Assembly (NCBI RefSeq): GCF_900109685.1
Contig: NZ_FOBB01000001.1
Coordinates: 1,054,001-1,118,000, forward strand
Reading direction: 5' to 3'
Source: Chitinophaga rupis
GTDB taxonomy: Bacteria > Bacteroidota > Bacteroidia > Chitinophagales > Chitinophagaceae
DNA length: 64,000 bases
The notes below the pieces were generated by a model. That model searched no databases. It was not told the origin of the DNA and worked only from the letters and a program-made list of their open reading frames with translations. A program made the translations under genes and the position numbers. The stretch's first letter is position 1; each line of letters starts with the position of its first letter. Below are positions 34,365 to 42,801 of this stretch, piece after piece.

Positions 34365-35075
34365 ATGGGCACACCTCTTAAACAGATCACCTGTCAACAT
34401 TGTCAAGCCCGCTTTGGTTCTATCTTTTGCAAAGCGGAGGGAGAAAATATCACGGCTATTGATGAAGCCCGTGTATGCTCATTATACAAAAAAGGACAGG
34501 TCATTTTCCAGGAAGGCGCTCACTCATTTGGTATCTACTGCATTAACTCCGGAAAAATAAAACTCACCCATAGCGGCGACGACGGCCGCGAACAGATCAT
34601 ACGCCTGGTAAAAGAAGGGGATATTATGGGTTATAAAGCCTTATTAAGCGGCGAACGGTATACCGCTACCGCGGTAGCGCTGGAAGATGCACAGGTATGT
34701 TTTATCCCCAAAGACCTGTTCCTGAACGTACTGCAAAAAGATCCCGGCCTTTCTTTTGAAATGATGCGCATCCTATCCAGCGAACTGCGCAAAGCTGAAT
34801 TAAAGATCACCCACCTGGCTCAGAAACCGGTAAGGGAACGCTTAGCGGAAACCCTGTTATTCATTCATGAAACCTATGGCGTAGAAAGCGACGGACAAAC
34901 CCTGAACGTTCGCCTTTCAAGAGAAGAAATTGCCAACCTGGTAGGTACCGCTACAGAATCTGCCATCCGCTTACTCTCCGAATTTAAGAAAGACGGCCTC
35001 ATAGAACTGGAAGGCAAAAAAATACGCCTGCTGCAAATGAACCACCTTATAAAAGCCGCTAATCTTCAGGATTAA
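34365..35075 (+). CDS. Crp/Fnr family transcriptional regulator with N-terminal cysteines
   Basis: The 236-residue protein has an N-terminal segment TCQHCQARFGSIFC (Cys 10, 13 and 22), a cyclic-nucleotide-like beta barrel (KGQVIFQEGAHSFGIYCINS), a dimer helix, and an HTH_Crp domain (LSREEIANLVGTATESAIRL near 185-205). The cysteines recall the iron-sulfur ligands of FNR, suggesting oxygen or redox sensing, but the spacing differs from E. coli FNR. Members often control fermentation or stress genes. Start ATG 34365 fits the promoter; the earlier in-frame TTG lies within it. Confidence 0.9.
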   Translation: MGTPLKQITCQHCQARFGSIFCKAEGENITAIDEARVCSLYKKGQVIFQEGAHSFGIYCINSGKIKLTHSGDDGREQIIRLVKEGDIMGYKALLSGERYTATAVALEDAQVCFIPKDLFLNVLQKDPGLSFEMMRILSSELRKAELKITHLAQKPVRERLAETLLFIHETYGVESDGQTLNVRLSREEIANLVGTATESAIRLLSEFKKDGLIELEGKKIRLLQMNHLIKAANLQD

Positions 35076-35233
35076 CAAGGGTTTTCATTTATACTACGTG
35101 TATCCCGCAACGTTATAATTTCCTTTCTTTTTCACCGCTTTTTAAGCCGGGGTTACTGCTTTTTTATGCGTTAAAGGATGTTTTATGGATCATCGCCGCA
35201 TTTTTAATGCGCTTACACAAAAAAATTTTGGGT

Positions 35234-35440
35234 AAAGCAGGGCTTTAAAGGTCCAAAAAGCAAAAAACAGCCCTTTGCTTGTTGTGCATGATACCCGGAT
35301 GAAAAGGATAAAAAGCAATGTAAGGAGATGATGCTTTTGAAGATGATAAAAATGGCTGTAAGCTGAAACGCTGGGTAGTAGCGGGTTTTAAAGGCAATAA
35401 AAAAAGTCTGACCGTGCGAACAATCAGACTTTCTTGTTAT
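35234..35440 (+). ncRNA. Candidate structured small RNA
   Basis: AAGCA/TGCTT and GGGCT/AGCCC at 35235-35244 and 35269-35280 form a bulged stem around an A-rich loop. About 120 bp later a clear intrinsic terminator ends the segment. No coding frame explains the region. No consensus promoter was found, so this is only a suggestion. Confidence 0.25.
35398..35440 (+). terminator. Intrinsic terminator in the 599-bp gap
   Basis: AAAGTCTGA at 35403-35411 pairs with TCAGACTTT at 35424-35432, followed by CTTGTT and preceded by an A run. It is 320 bp after the Crp/Fnr gene. Confidence 0.7.
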
Positions 35441-35609
35441 GTGAATGGGTTAGTAAGTACAGGGAAACAAAATTCCCTACACAATATTAAAAAGAATTTT
35501 ATGACAAAAGAAAAATTTTACAAAAAATTTTATTCACACCACTAAAAAAAGTGTGGATAACAACAGTCTGCTGAACGAAGATGGAAGTAAAGAAGTACTT
35601 CTTACTTCC

Positions 35610-35641
35610 TTTCATCTGCATCAAACTTTCACCTAACTTTG
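35610..35641 (+). promoter_or_regulatory. Probable promoter of the LpxD-like gene
   Basis: TAACTTTG at 35634-35641 matches the -7 consensus; TTTC at 35610-35613, 20 bp upstream, is a near match to the -33 TTTG. The start codon is at 35675. Confidence 0.5.
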
Positions 35642-35674
35642 CTCACCTAAAATCACTCACTAATTCAATATGCT

Positions 35675-36619
35675 ATGAAGTTTGAAGCACCTGTTGCCGT
35701 TACAGAGATAGCCGCTATGATAGGCGCAGCGCTGGAAGGCAACCATCAGCTGATGGCCTCCGGTATCAATGAGATCCATAAAGTACAGGAAGGAGATATA
35801 TCATTTGTGGACTTTGAGAAGTACTATGATAAAGCCCTTAATTCTGCAGCCACCATTATCATCATCAATAAAAAAGTAGCCTGCCCGGCAGGTAAGGCGC
35901 TGTTGGTTACCGACGATCCGTTTAGTGCCTATGTATCCCTGGTAAAACATTTCCGTCCGTTTGAACCCTCCTCCAAACCCATCAGCGATACCGCCGTAAT
36001 AGGTGAAGACACCATCATACAACCTAACGTATTCATTGGTAATCATGTGCGTATAGGCAGCAATTGCCTCATACATCCCAACGTTACTATTTATGACCAT
36101 ACTGTTATTGGCGATAACGTGATCATTCATGCAGGTACCGTTATTGGCGCCGATGCGTTTTACTTTAAAAAAAGGAAGGAACGCGCCGTGATGTATGATA
36201 AAATGGAAAGCTGCGGCCGGGTTATTATTGAAAGTGATGTGGAAATAGGCGCCGGCTGCACCATTGACAAAGGTGTAAGCGGTGATACCATCATAGGCCA
36301 GGGCACCAAGCTGGATAACATGATACACATTGGCCATGGTACCGTAATAGGCCGCAACTGCCTGTTCGCCGCACAGGTAGGCATTGGTGGCAAAGCCCGT
36401 ATAGAAGATAACGTGATCCTCTGGGGACAGGTAGGCGTATCCAAAGACCTGGTGATCGGTAAAGATGCCGTAGTGCTGGCACAATCAGGCGTACCCAGCT
36501 CACTGGAAGGTGGTAAAACATACTTTGGCTCACCGGTAGAAGATGCCCGCAATAAAATGAAAGAGCTGAACTGGATAAAACGTATCCCTGAACTGTGGGA
36601 AAAAGTAATGAATAAATAG
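35675..36619 (+). CDS. LpxD-like hexapeptide-repeat acyltransferase
   Basis: The 314-residue protein has an N-terminal uridine-binding-like domain (ISFVDFEKYYDKAL) and a left-handed beta helix of hexapeptide repeats (VFIGNHVRIGSNCLIHPN, IGDNVIIHAGTVIGADAF). LDNMIHIGHGTVIG near residue 210 contains the His equivalent to the LpxD catalytic residue. LpxD N-acylates UDP-3-O-acylglucosamine in lipid A synthesis. The usual DGFG is replaced by DAFYFKKRK, and no other lpx genes are nearby, so this may be a paralogue with a different substrate. Confidence 0.75.
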   Translation: MKFEAPVAVTEIAAMIGAALEGNHQLMASGINEIHKVQEGDISFVDFEKYYDKALNSAATIIIINKKVACPAGKALLVTDDPFSAYVSLVKHFRPFEPSSKPISDTAVIGEDTIIQPNVFIGNHVRIGSNCLIHPNVTIYDHTVIGDNVIIHAGTVIGADAFYFKKRKERAVMYDKMESCGRVIIESDVEIGAGCTIDKGVSGDTIIGQGTKLDNMIHIGHGTVIGRNCLFAAQVGIGGKARIEDNVILWGQVGVSKDLVIGKDAVVLAQSGVPSSLEGGKTYFGSPVEDARNKMKELNWIKRIPELWEKVMNK

Positions 36620-36686
36620 CTTTTAGCTTTTAGCAGCTAACGGCTAATAGCTAAAAGCTAATAGCCCAATAATAGCCAACCGCTAA
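36617..36686. repeat. Heptamer array, inverted pair (word TAGCTTT / TAAAAGC)
   Basis: Ten consecutive 7-mers from the LpxD-like stop codon: TAGCTTT, TAGCTTT, TAGCAGC, TAACGGC, TAATAGC, TAAAAGC, TAATAGC, CCAATAA, TAGCCAA, CCGCTAA. The second half is the inverse of the first with no spacer. The word is shared with 33629-33721. Confidence 0.88.
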
Positions 36687-36690
36687 TATC

Positions 36691-37380
36691 ATGCATATAT
36701 CCCTTTTACAGAGCTTTGTTGCTGCTGTTCTATGCTTTGCCAGCCCTGTTAATACAACAACACCCGCTGCTGCGCAGGATCTTTATACTGATGACCAGGA
36801 GTGGAAGGTAGAGATCAGCGATGGCTGGTTCTCTGCCAAAACATTCCATTACGGCGCTTATACCACTACCGCCCGTAAGAACAGTGTGGCCAGCGCCACC
36901 AACATTACTTTTAAGAACGTTGAGAACCCTTTTAATTTCCTGGTAAAAGACAGCAGCGAGCAAATACTGGTACAGGCTTTAAGCACGCCGCGCGTTAGTT
37001 TCTCCGGCCGTGCTTTACCCGACTGGCTGGAAAAAACGCCTCCCACCAATCCGCTTTTTTACATTCTTATTAACGGTACCCAAAGTAACCCGCTGGTACG
37101 CTGGGAGCTGCTGTTAAAAAACCCGCATTACCTGGAGCTGAATGATAATAAACCCATTGGCATACTGCGCTCACCGGATACAGAGATCCGTGTTACTGCG
37201 CATAACCGTTTTGGTATTGTAAACTCTTATGAGAAGGTGTGTTATGAGTTCCATATAAAGGGCAATGCAGTAGCGGCGGTGATGCCGGGAGAGCAGCCCC
37301 GGGTATGGGTAAGCAAGCGTGTGAAGGCCGATACGGAAAAGGTGCTGGCAGCCGCAATAGGCGCCTTGTTATTTAGATAG
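36691..37380 (+). CDS. Secreted protein of unknown function
   Basis: The 229-residue protein has a signal peptide (LLQSFVAAVLCFASPVNTTTPAAAQ) and a mature part beginning DLYTDDQEWKVEISDGWF, with no motif I recognise. It is probably periplasmic and beta-rich. It begins 4 bp after the heptamer array and its last 12 bp overlap the convergent epimerase gene. Confidence 0.65.
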   Translation: MHISLLQSFVAAVLCFASPVNTTTPAAAQDLYTDDQEWKVEISDGWFSAKTFHYGAYTTTARKNSVASATNITFKNVENPFNFLVKDSSEQILVQALSTPRVSFSGRALPDWLEKTPPTNPLFYILINGTQSNPLVRWELLLKNPHYLELNDNKPIGILRSPDTEIRVTAHNRFGIVNSYEKVCYEFHIKGNAVAAVMPGEQPRVWVSKRVKADTEKVLAAAIGALLFR

Positions 37381-38364
37381 CTTACCCGCGGCTGCGTCTT
37401 GTAAAAAGTCTTTACAAACACGGGCAATGGTTTGTTTTAACGGGGTGAACCGGAATTCCGGTAATGCCTGTAAGATCTTATCCGTGTTATAGTATATTTT
37501 CATTTGGGCGGTACGGGCGGTTTCTTTTGTAACCAGGGGTTTACTGCCGGAGAACAAGCCTTTCACTTTCTCCATACGCCACACCACTTCCGCCAGCCAG
37601 GGCTGCACATTGATATGCGGCGGTTTTTTACCCAGTTGTGCAGCCATTTCAGCAAAAAGATCGTAATAGCTCCAGTTCTCTGAAGAAAGCAGGTAACGTT
37701 CCCCGCTGATATCACTATCCATTAGCGCGCACATTACCTTCACCACATCTTCCACATCCACATAGCCGTTAATGCCTTTGGTATAAAAGGGAAATTCTTT
37801 CCAGGCATTCTTAAACAGCGCACCGGAACCATCGTGCCAGTAGCTGCTGCCCAGGATAATGGATGGGTTTACAATAGCTGCCGGTAATCCTTCTGCTACG
37901 CCGCGCCATACTTCCATTTCACTGCGGTATTTGCTAACCGCGTATTGGGAGTTACTACGGCTTTCCACCCACTCGCTTTCCTCACTTACCGGCACGCCCT
38001 CTTTTGTACGGCCCAGGGCAGCAACAGAGCTCACATGCACCAGCTTTTGCACACCGGCATCCAGGGCAAGGTTCACTATGTTAGCGGTACCTTCAATATT
38101 TATCTGCATCATGCTGCGGTGTGCAGCAGGCAGAAAAGATACTACGGCGGCACAATGGTATACCTGTGTAATACCCTGCATGGCTTCTTCCAGGCTTATA
38201 ACATCCAGCACATCGCCCTGGAACCATGTTATCTGTGATTGTATATCCTGTAATGTTTCGGGTATCTGCTGGCGGTATAAAGCGCGTACGGGCTTGCCGG
38301 CCTTTACCAGTGCCCGTAATAGATTACTGCCTAAAAAACCTGTTCCGCCGGTAACTAAGATCAT
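37369..38364 (-). CDS. NAD-dependent epimerase/dehydratase (extended SDR)
   Basis: The 331-residue enzyme opens MILVTGGTGFLGSNLLRAL (GxxGxxG) and has VSSVAALG near residue 114 and the catalytic YAVSKYRSE near 141. It resembles dihydroflavonol reductase or hopanoid-associated sugar-epimerase-like extended SDRs. The substrate is unknown. Start is the ATG at 38364, within 15 bp of a heptamer array. Confidence 0.85.
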   Translation of the reverse strand: MILVTGGTGFLGSNLLRALVKAGKPVRALYRQQIPETLQDIQSQITWFQGDVLDVISLEEAMQGITQVYHCAAVVSFLPAAHRSMMQINIEGTANIVNLALDAGVQKLVHVSSVAALGRTKEGVPVSEESEWVESRSNSQYAVSKYRSEMEVWRGVAEGLPAAIVNPSIILGSSYWHDGSGALFKNAWKEFPFYTKGINGYVDVEDVVKVMCALMDSDISGERYLLSSENWSYYDLFAEMAAQLGKKPPHINVQPWLAEVVWRMEKVKGLFSGSKPLVTKETARTAQMKIYYNTDKILQALPEFRFTPLKQTIARVCKDFLQDAAAGKLSK

Positions 38365-38378
38365 GAGCGCAAAAGTAA

Positions 38379-38630
38379 GAATTACGAATTATCAATTACG
38401 AATTACGAATTAAATGCAGCGATTTCAGGCATTTTATATGATCAATCATTATTAGACCTTGTAAACCATTTCCAGTAAATCCTTTACTAATAAGCATCCC
38501 AGCTACCCCATACATAATCCCTATCCCGACCATCCTGCCTAACGAAATAACAAATTCGCAATGGAAAAGCAATACTTCACTGAAGTACATGCCTCATGCA
38601 CCCAATTCGTAATTATTCATAATTATTTTC
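38379..38630. repeat. Heptamer array, inverted pair (word GAATTAC / TAATTCG) filling a 333-bp gap
   Basis: 38379-38413 reads GAATTAC, GAATTAT, CAATTAC, GAATTAC, GAATTAA; 38603-38630 reads CAATTCG, TAATTAT, TCATAAT, TATTTTC. Between them is about 190 bp without a supported gene. The rest of the 38365-38697 gap holds the GC-hairpin element described separately. Confidence 0.75.
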
Positions 38631-38692
38631 AATGGCATTTCCTGTTTGGCGGGGCTGGCTATGCGCCGTTTTCGGCGGGTCGTAATTGATTC
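38604..38692. repeat. Dispersed element with GC hairpin, copy A
   Basis: TTCGTAATTATTCATAATTA, then a TTTC box, a GC-rich hairpin (GCCG/CGGC around TTTT at 38666-38677) and GTCGTAATTGAT. The same order recurs at 48262-48346. Confidence 0.6.
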
Positions 38693-38697
38693 CCCGG

Positions 38698-39561
38698 CTA
38701 TCTCTCATAATTATAAAACCCCTTTCCGCTCTTCCGCCCCAGCTCTCCCTTCGCCACTCTGCTGGCCTGCAGCTCATTGGGGGCAAAACGCGGCGCCTGA
38801 TCAAAAGCGTTGTATAAGGATCGGGTTACTGCCAGGTTCACATCATTCCCTATCAGGTCCATCAATGCAAAAGGCCCCATACGGAAACCTGTGCTTTCCA
38901 GCAAACGGTCAATGGTAGCAAAGTCTGCCAGCTCCTGCTCAGCAGCTTTCATGGCCTCCAGGTAATAATGCCGGGCCACCCGGTTCACAATAAAACCCGG
39001 GGCGTCTTTTACATGCACCGGTGTTTTGCCCATGCTTTTGGCCAGCTCATACACCAGCGCTGCTGTTTCAGGGTTGGTGTTTGCTGCGGTTACCACCTCT
39101 ACCAGCTTCATAAGCGGAGCCGGGTTAAAGAAATGCATACCCACTACCCGCGATGGATTTATAACGCCTGCAGCTATACGGGAAACGGATAATGAGGAGG
39201 TATTACTGGCAAAAATGGCATCGCTGTGGTTAAGTTCCGCCAGCTGGTTAAACAGTCCTGTTTTAGCTTCTATTTGCTCTGCAATGGCTTCTATGATCAC
39301 TGCTGCCACGCAATCCTGCAGCCGGGAGGTAAATTGCAGGCGTTGCAGCGTAGCGGTTTTATCCGCAGCAGTGAGTTTGCCTTTCGCTACTGCAGTATCC
39401 AGGTTTTGGGTTATCTGTGCCTTTGCTTTGTCCAGCATGGCAGGCTGTATATCAAACAAAAGCGTTTGGTACCCGCTGGCAGCCGCCACCTGTGCTATAC
39501 CGGCGCCCATAGTACCGGCGCCGCACACGGCAATGGTTTTAATTTCGTGGAGAGCGATCAT
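38698..39561 (-). CDS. 3-hydroxyacyl-CoA dehydrogenase (3-hydroxybutyryl-CoA type)
   Basis: The 287-residue enzyme has the NAD-binding loop IAVCGAGTMGAGIAQVAA, the active-site segment VVGMHFFNPAPLMKLVEVV near residue 138 with the catalytic His, and DAPGFIVNRV near 183. The C-terminus ends GKGFYNYE. It oxidises 3-hydroxyacyl-CoA in fatty acid degradation or butanoate metabolism. The length suits the single-function form. Confidence 0.93.
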   Translation of the reverse strand: MIALHEIKTIAVCGAGTMGAGIAQVAAASGYQTLLFDIQPAMLDKAKAQITQNLDTAVAKGKLTAADKTATLQRLQFTSRLQDCVAAVIIEAIAEQIEAKTGLFNQLAELNHSDAIFASNTSSLSVSRIAAGVINPSRVVGMHFFNPAPLMKLVEVVTAANTNPETAALVYELAKSMGKTPVHVKDAPGFIVNRVARHYYLEAMKAAEQELADFATIDRLLESTGFRMGPFALMDLIGNDVNLAVTRSLYNAFDQAPRFAPNELQASRVAKGELGRKSGKGFYNYER

Positions 39562-39582
39562 GAAGAAGGGGGTGTAAGGTCA

Positions 39583-39624
39583 AAAAAAGAAAAGGTGAAA
39601 GCATGCTTTCACCTTTTCTTTTAT
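39583..39624. terminator. Bidirectional terminator after pheS
   Basis: GAAAAGGTGAAAGC at 39589-39602 and GCTTTCACCTTTTC at 39605-39618 form a 14-bp stem, with A and T runs outside. Confidence 0.82.
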
Positions 39625-39633
39625 TATCTATAG

Positions 39634-40662
39634 CTATACCGCGCCCGTGAACTGTTCCAGGAAGCGGGTATCATTTTCGGAGAATAATCGAAGGTCTTTG
39701 ATCTGGTACTTCAGCATGGTAATACGTTCTATACCCATTCCAAAAGCAAAGCCGGTATATTTTTCAGGATCAATGCCGCAGTTTTCCAGCACTTTGGGAT
39801 GCACCATACCACAGCCCAATATCTCAACCCAGCCGGTATGCTTACATACGGAGCAGCCTTCGCCCCCGCAGATAATGCAGGAAATATCCATTTCTGCGCT
39901 GGGCTCTGTGAACGGGAAGTAAGAAGGGCGGAAGCGGATGCGCACCTCCTCGCCAAACAGCTCCTTCACAAAGTGATACAGCGTTTGTTTCAGATCGGCA
40001 AAAGATACATTTTCATCAATGTACAAACCCTCTGCCTGGTGAAAGAAGCAGTGTGCGCGGGCGCTGATGGTTTCATTACGGTACACCCGGCCCGGGCATA
40101 TTACGCGTATGGGCAGCTTACCGGCCTCCATGGTGCGTACCTGCACGCTGGAAGTATGGGTACGCAGCAGCCAGTCGGGATTCTTGCTGATGTAAAAGGT
40201 ATCCTGCATATCACGCGCCGGGTGGTTTTCCGGCAGGTTCAGCGCCGTAAAGTTGTGCCAGTCGTCTTCAATTTCCGGGCCTTCGGCTACTGTATAACCC
40301 AGCCGTGCAAATATGTTGATGATCTTATTGCGTACAATGCTGATAGGGTGGCGGGTACCCAGGCGGTGCGCTTCTGCAGGCAGGCTAAAGTCCACCGCAG
40401 CCTGCGTTTGGCCGGCGCCATCCTTTAAGTGCTCAAACTGCGTATAGCGTTCTTCCGCTATCTGCTTAAAGCTGTTCAATACCTGCCCGAACTCCTTTTT
40501 ACGTTCATTGGGTACCTGCTTCATTTCCCCGAACATGGCTTTTACAATCCCTTTTGTTCCAAGGAACTTAATGCGGTATTGTTCCAGCTCATCTGCCGTT
40601 TTAGGTTCAAAGGCCTGTATTTCCTGTGTGTAGGCCGTTATTTGCTGTACTATCTGCTCCAT
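39634..40662 (-). CDS. pheS: Phenylalanine-tRNA ligase alpha subunit
   Basis: The 342-residue subunit has an N-terminal coiled coil, GTRHPISIVRNKI near residue 100, HTSSVQVRTME near 170, FHQAEGLYID near 206 and motif 3 GFAFGMGIERITMLKY near 305. A Cys cluster near 258-270 (CIICGGEGCSVC) is common in this subunit. It charges tRNA-Phe together with PheT, which is not adjacent here. A promoter-like element precedes it. Confidence 0.96.
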   Translation of the reverse strand: MEQIVQQITAYTQEIQAFEPKTADELEQYRIKFLGTKGIVKAMFGEMKQVPNERKKEFGQVLNSFKQIAEERYTQFEHLKDGAGQTQAAVDFSLPAEAHRLGTRHPISIVRNKIINIFARLGYTVAEGPEIEDDWHNFTALNLPENHPARDMQDTFYISKNPDWLLRTHTSSVQVRTMEAGKLPIRVICPGRVYRNETISARAHCFFHQAEGLYIDENVSFADLKQTLYHFVKELFGEEVRIRFRPSYFPFTEPSAEMDISCIICGGEGCSVCKHTGWVEILGCGMVHPKVLENCGIDPEKYTGFAFGMGIERITMLKYQIKDLRLFSENDTRFLEQFTGAV

Positions 40663-40669
40663 AGGGCAA

Positions 40670-40698
40670 CAAAGATAAGAGAATTCACATTTGCCAAA
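40670..40698 (-). promoter_or_regulatory. Probable promoter of pheS
   Basis: On the minus strand TATCTTTG (40677-40670) fits the -7 consensus; TTTG (40698-40695) lies 17 bp upstream. Transcription would start about 5 bp before the ATG. Confidence 0.5.
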
Positions 40699-40731
40699 AA
40701 AATCTTACCTTTTAGGGTACAAATACCCACT

Positions 40732-42030
40732 ATGACTGTCGCGGGCAACATTGGAGCAGTAATTGCGCTACTGGTGTGTATTGTTATCCTCGTCCTACTA
40801 CTGCTAAGGTATAAACGAAAATATCAGGCAGAAGCAACGGTTACTTATTTTGCAACCTCCCTTTTTGGAAAAAATACGATCGACGATATCCTGTGGGATA
40901 TCGCCAAGAACTGCATCCGCCACTTACAGTTTGAAGATTGTGTCATATACCTGCTGGATGCAGACCGGCAGGTGCTGGTGCAAAAAGCCGCCTATGGCCC
41001 CAAGAACCCTGTACGTTTTGAAATAAAAGAGCCGCTTGAAATTCCCGTAGGCCAGGGCATAACCGGTACTGTGGCCATTACCGGTAAACCGGAAATTATA
41101 TTCAACACCAGTAAGGATGCCCGTTATATACAGGACGATAAACGCCGCCTGTCTGAAATAGCTGTACCCATTTGTTATGAAGGAAAGGTGATAGGCGTAA
41201 TAGATTCCGAACATCACCGCCCCGGCTTTTACAGGCCCCTGCACCTGCGTGTGCTGGAAAAAATAGCCGCCATTGGCGCCATTAAAATAGGCAAAACATT
41301 GGCGGAGCAAAAGGCACAGCTGCAGGAGGCCGAGGTGCAGCAGCTGCACCGGCAGCTGGCTGAGTTCCGGCTGGTAACCCTTAAATCACAAATGAATCCC
41401 CACTTCCTGTTCAACTGCTTGAACGGGGTATATAACTGCCTGCTTACCGGGCAAATGCAAAAGGCCGAAGATTATATTTCCAGCTTTGCACGCCTGCTGC
41501 GCATGGTGTTAATGCATGCGGAAAAGAATTTTATTTCCCTGCGGGATGAAATGGACCTGCTGCAGTACTACCTGAAAATAGAATGCCTGCGTACAGACCA
41601 TGCCTTTACCTATACTATGGAGGTAGATGAAGATATTAACCCCGGCGAATATTATGTGCCCGGCATGCTGATACAGCCTTTCCTTGAAAACGCCATCTGG
41701 CACGGGTTAATGAATAAAACAGGGGAGCGGCAGCTGCATATTAAATGGCGTCAGCAAAATGAGCGGGTGGTGATATGTGAGATCATGGATAATGGGGTAG
41801 GCCGCAGTGAAGCGGCAAGGTACACGGATAATGGGTTAAAAACAGGCAGGCATCAATCCAGGGGAATGGGCTTATGCCAGGAGCGGGTAGACCTGTACAA
41901 GTCCCTGTTCGATACCCGTTTCAGCATACAGGTGGCCGACCTGGTAGATGCGCGTAACCAGCCGGCCGGCACCAAAGTAACCATTGCTTTTGATATAAAC
42001 CCGGATATGATCGCTACACAAGTCATTTAA
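40732..42030 (+). CDS. GAF-domain LytS-like sensor histidine kinase
   Basis: The 432-residue protein has one N-terminal membrane helix (GAVIALLVCIVILVLLLL), a GAF domain near 60-190 (VGQGITGTVAITGKP, GVIDSEHHRPGFY), and a His_kinase domain with LKSQMNPHFLFNCLNGVY near 222. The ATP site is intact (QPFLENAIWHGL, DNGVGRSEA, GMGLCQERV). No LytTR partner is adjacent; the nearest regulator is an OmpR-type gene on the opposite strand, overlapping by 4 bp. Start ATG 40732 is chosen; the longer frame runs antisense into pheS. Confidence 0.9.
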   Translation: MTVAGNIGAVIALLVCIVILVLLLLRYKRKYQAEATVTYFATSLFGKNTIDDILWDIAKNCIRHLQFEDCVIYLLDADRQVLVQKAAYGPKNPVRFEIKEPLEIPVGQGITGTVAITGKPEIIFNTSKDARYIQDDKRRLSEIAVPICYEGKVIGVIDSEHHRPGFYRPLHLRVLEKIAAIGAIKIGKTLAEQKAQLQEAEVQQLHRQLAEFRLVTLKSQMNPHFLFNCLNGVYNCLLTGQMQKAEDYISSFARLLRMVLMHAEKNFISLRDEMDLLQYYLKIECLRTDHAFTYTMEVDEDINPGEYYVPGMLIQPFLENAIWHGLMNKTGERQLHIKWRQQNERVVICEIMDNGVGRSEAARYTDNGLKTGRHQSRGMGLCQERVDLYKSLFDTRFSIQVADLVDARNQPAGTKVTIAFDINPDMIATQVI

Positions 42031-42719
42031 AAAATAAGCTTATACCCTACCCCGCGGATGTTCACGATCTGTACCCGCGGATCTTCTTTCAGGTAGCGGC
42101 GTATTTTGGTGATGAACACATCCATGCTGCGGGCATTAAAAAAGCTATCATCCCCCCAAAGGTCCAGCAGCACAGCTTTACGCTCCATTACCTGGTTCTT
42201 GTTATCGTACAGGCGGCGCAGTATCTCCGCTTCACGGTGCGAAAGAAAAGCCGAATTACCATTACGGGTAAGCGTTTGTTTTATGTAGTTAAAAGCATAC
42301 TGCCCTATCATTACTACCTCCCCGCTTTCCACACCCGGCAGGCGCGCAGGCTGCTCGCCGGCACGTTTCAGCAGGGCCTTGATACGTACGATCAGCTCAT
42401 CCATGCTAAAAGGTTTCTTCAGGTAGTCATTACCACCCAGCTCAAAACCTTTCACCACATCCGCCGTTTGCGATTTGGCGGTAAGGAATATAATGGGCGT
42501 CAGCTTATCCTGCCTGCGGATCTCTGTGGTTACGCTAAACCCATCCATGTTGGGCATCATAATATCCAGCACCACCACATCCGGATGGTGCTGCTGGTAC
42601 AGGCGCAGGCCATCTTTGCCATCTGCTGCGTACAGCATATCAAAGCCGCGCATTTCCAGGCTGTCTTTCACAATCTGGCCCAGCTGGTATTCATCCTCTA
42701 TCAATAATACTTTTGCCAT
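42027..42719 (-). CDS. OmpR/PhoB family response regulator
   Basis: The 230-residue regulator has KVLLIEDEYQLG, the phospho-acceptor in VVVLDIMMPNMDGF, Lys in YLKKPFSMDEL, and a winged helix ending RSMDVFITKIRRYL and GVGYKLIF. It is downstream of the histidine kinase at 42802-44238, its likely partner, separated by a heptamer array. It converges with the GAF kinase by 4 bp. Confidence 0.93.
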   Translation of the reverse strand: MAKVLLIEDEYQLGQIVKDSLEMRGFDMLYAADGKDGLRLYQQHHPDVVVLDIMMPNMDGFSVTTEIRRQDKLTPIIFLTAKSQTADVVKGFELGGNDYLKKPFSMDELIVRIKALLKRAGEQPARLPGVESGEVVMIGQYAFNYIKQTLTRNGNSAFLSHREAEILRRLYDNKNQVMERKAVLLDLWGDDSFFNARSMDVFITKIRRYLKEDPRVQIVNIRGVGYKLIF

Positions 42720-42725
42720 AAAACT

Positions 42726-42801
42726 GATTTACGATGTACGATTTTAGATTTCAGATTGGGGCCACTTTAAATCTAAAATCGTAAATCTAAGCTCTAAAAT
42801 T
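42726..42801. repeat. Heptamer array, inverted pair (word GATTTAC / AAATCTA)
   Basis: 42726-42760 reads GATTTAC, GATGTAC, GATTTTA, GATTTCA, GATTGGG; 42769-42801 reads AAATCTA, AAATCGT, AAATCTA, AGCTCTA, AAATT. It lies between a histidine kinase and its regulator within one transcription unit. Confidence 0.82.

Larger units (their letters stand above)
35076..35674 (+). other. Gene-free 599-bp region
   Basis: No convincing coding frame is present. It holds a possible structured RNA ending in a terminator (separate entries) and, near its end, the LpxD-like gene's promoter. Confidence 0.6.

Noticed and set aside
38396..38590. 64-residue membrane-like frame between the epimerase and dehydrogenase genes
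   Set aside because: It lies inside repeat DNA, and its ends are made of the GAATTAC words.
40429..40731. N-terminal extension of the GAF kinase
   Set aside because: It runs antisense through the start of pheS and precedes the obvious membrane helix.
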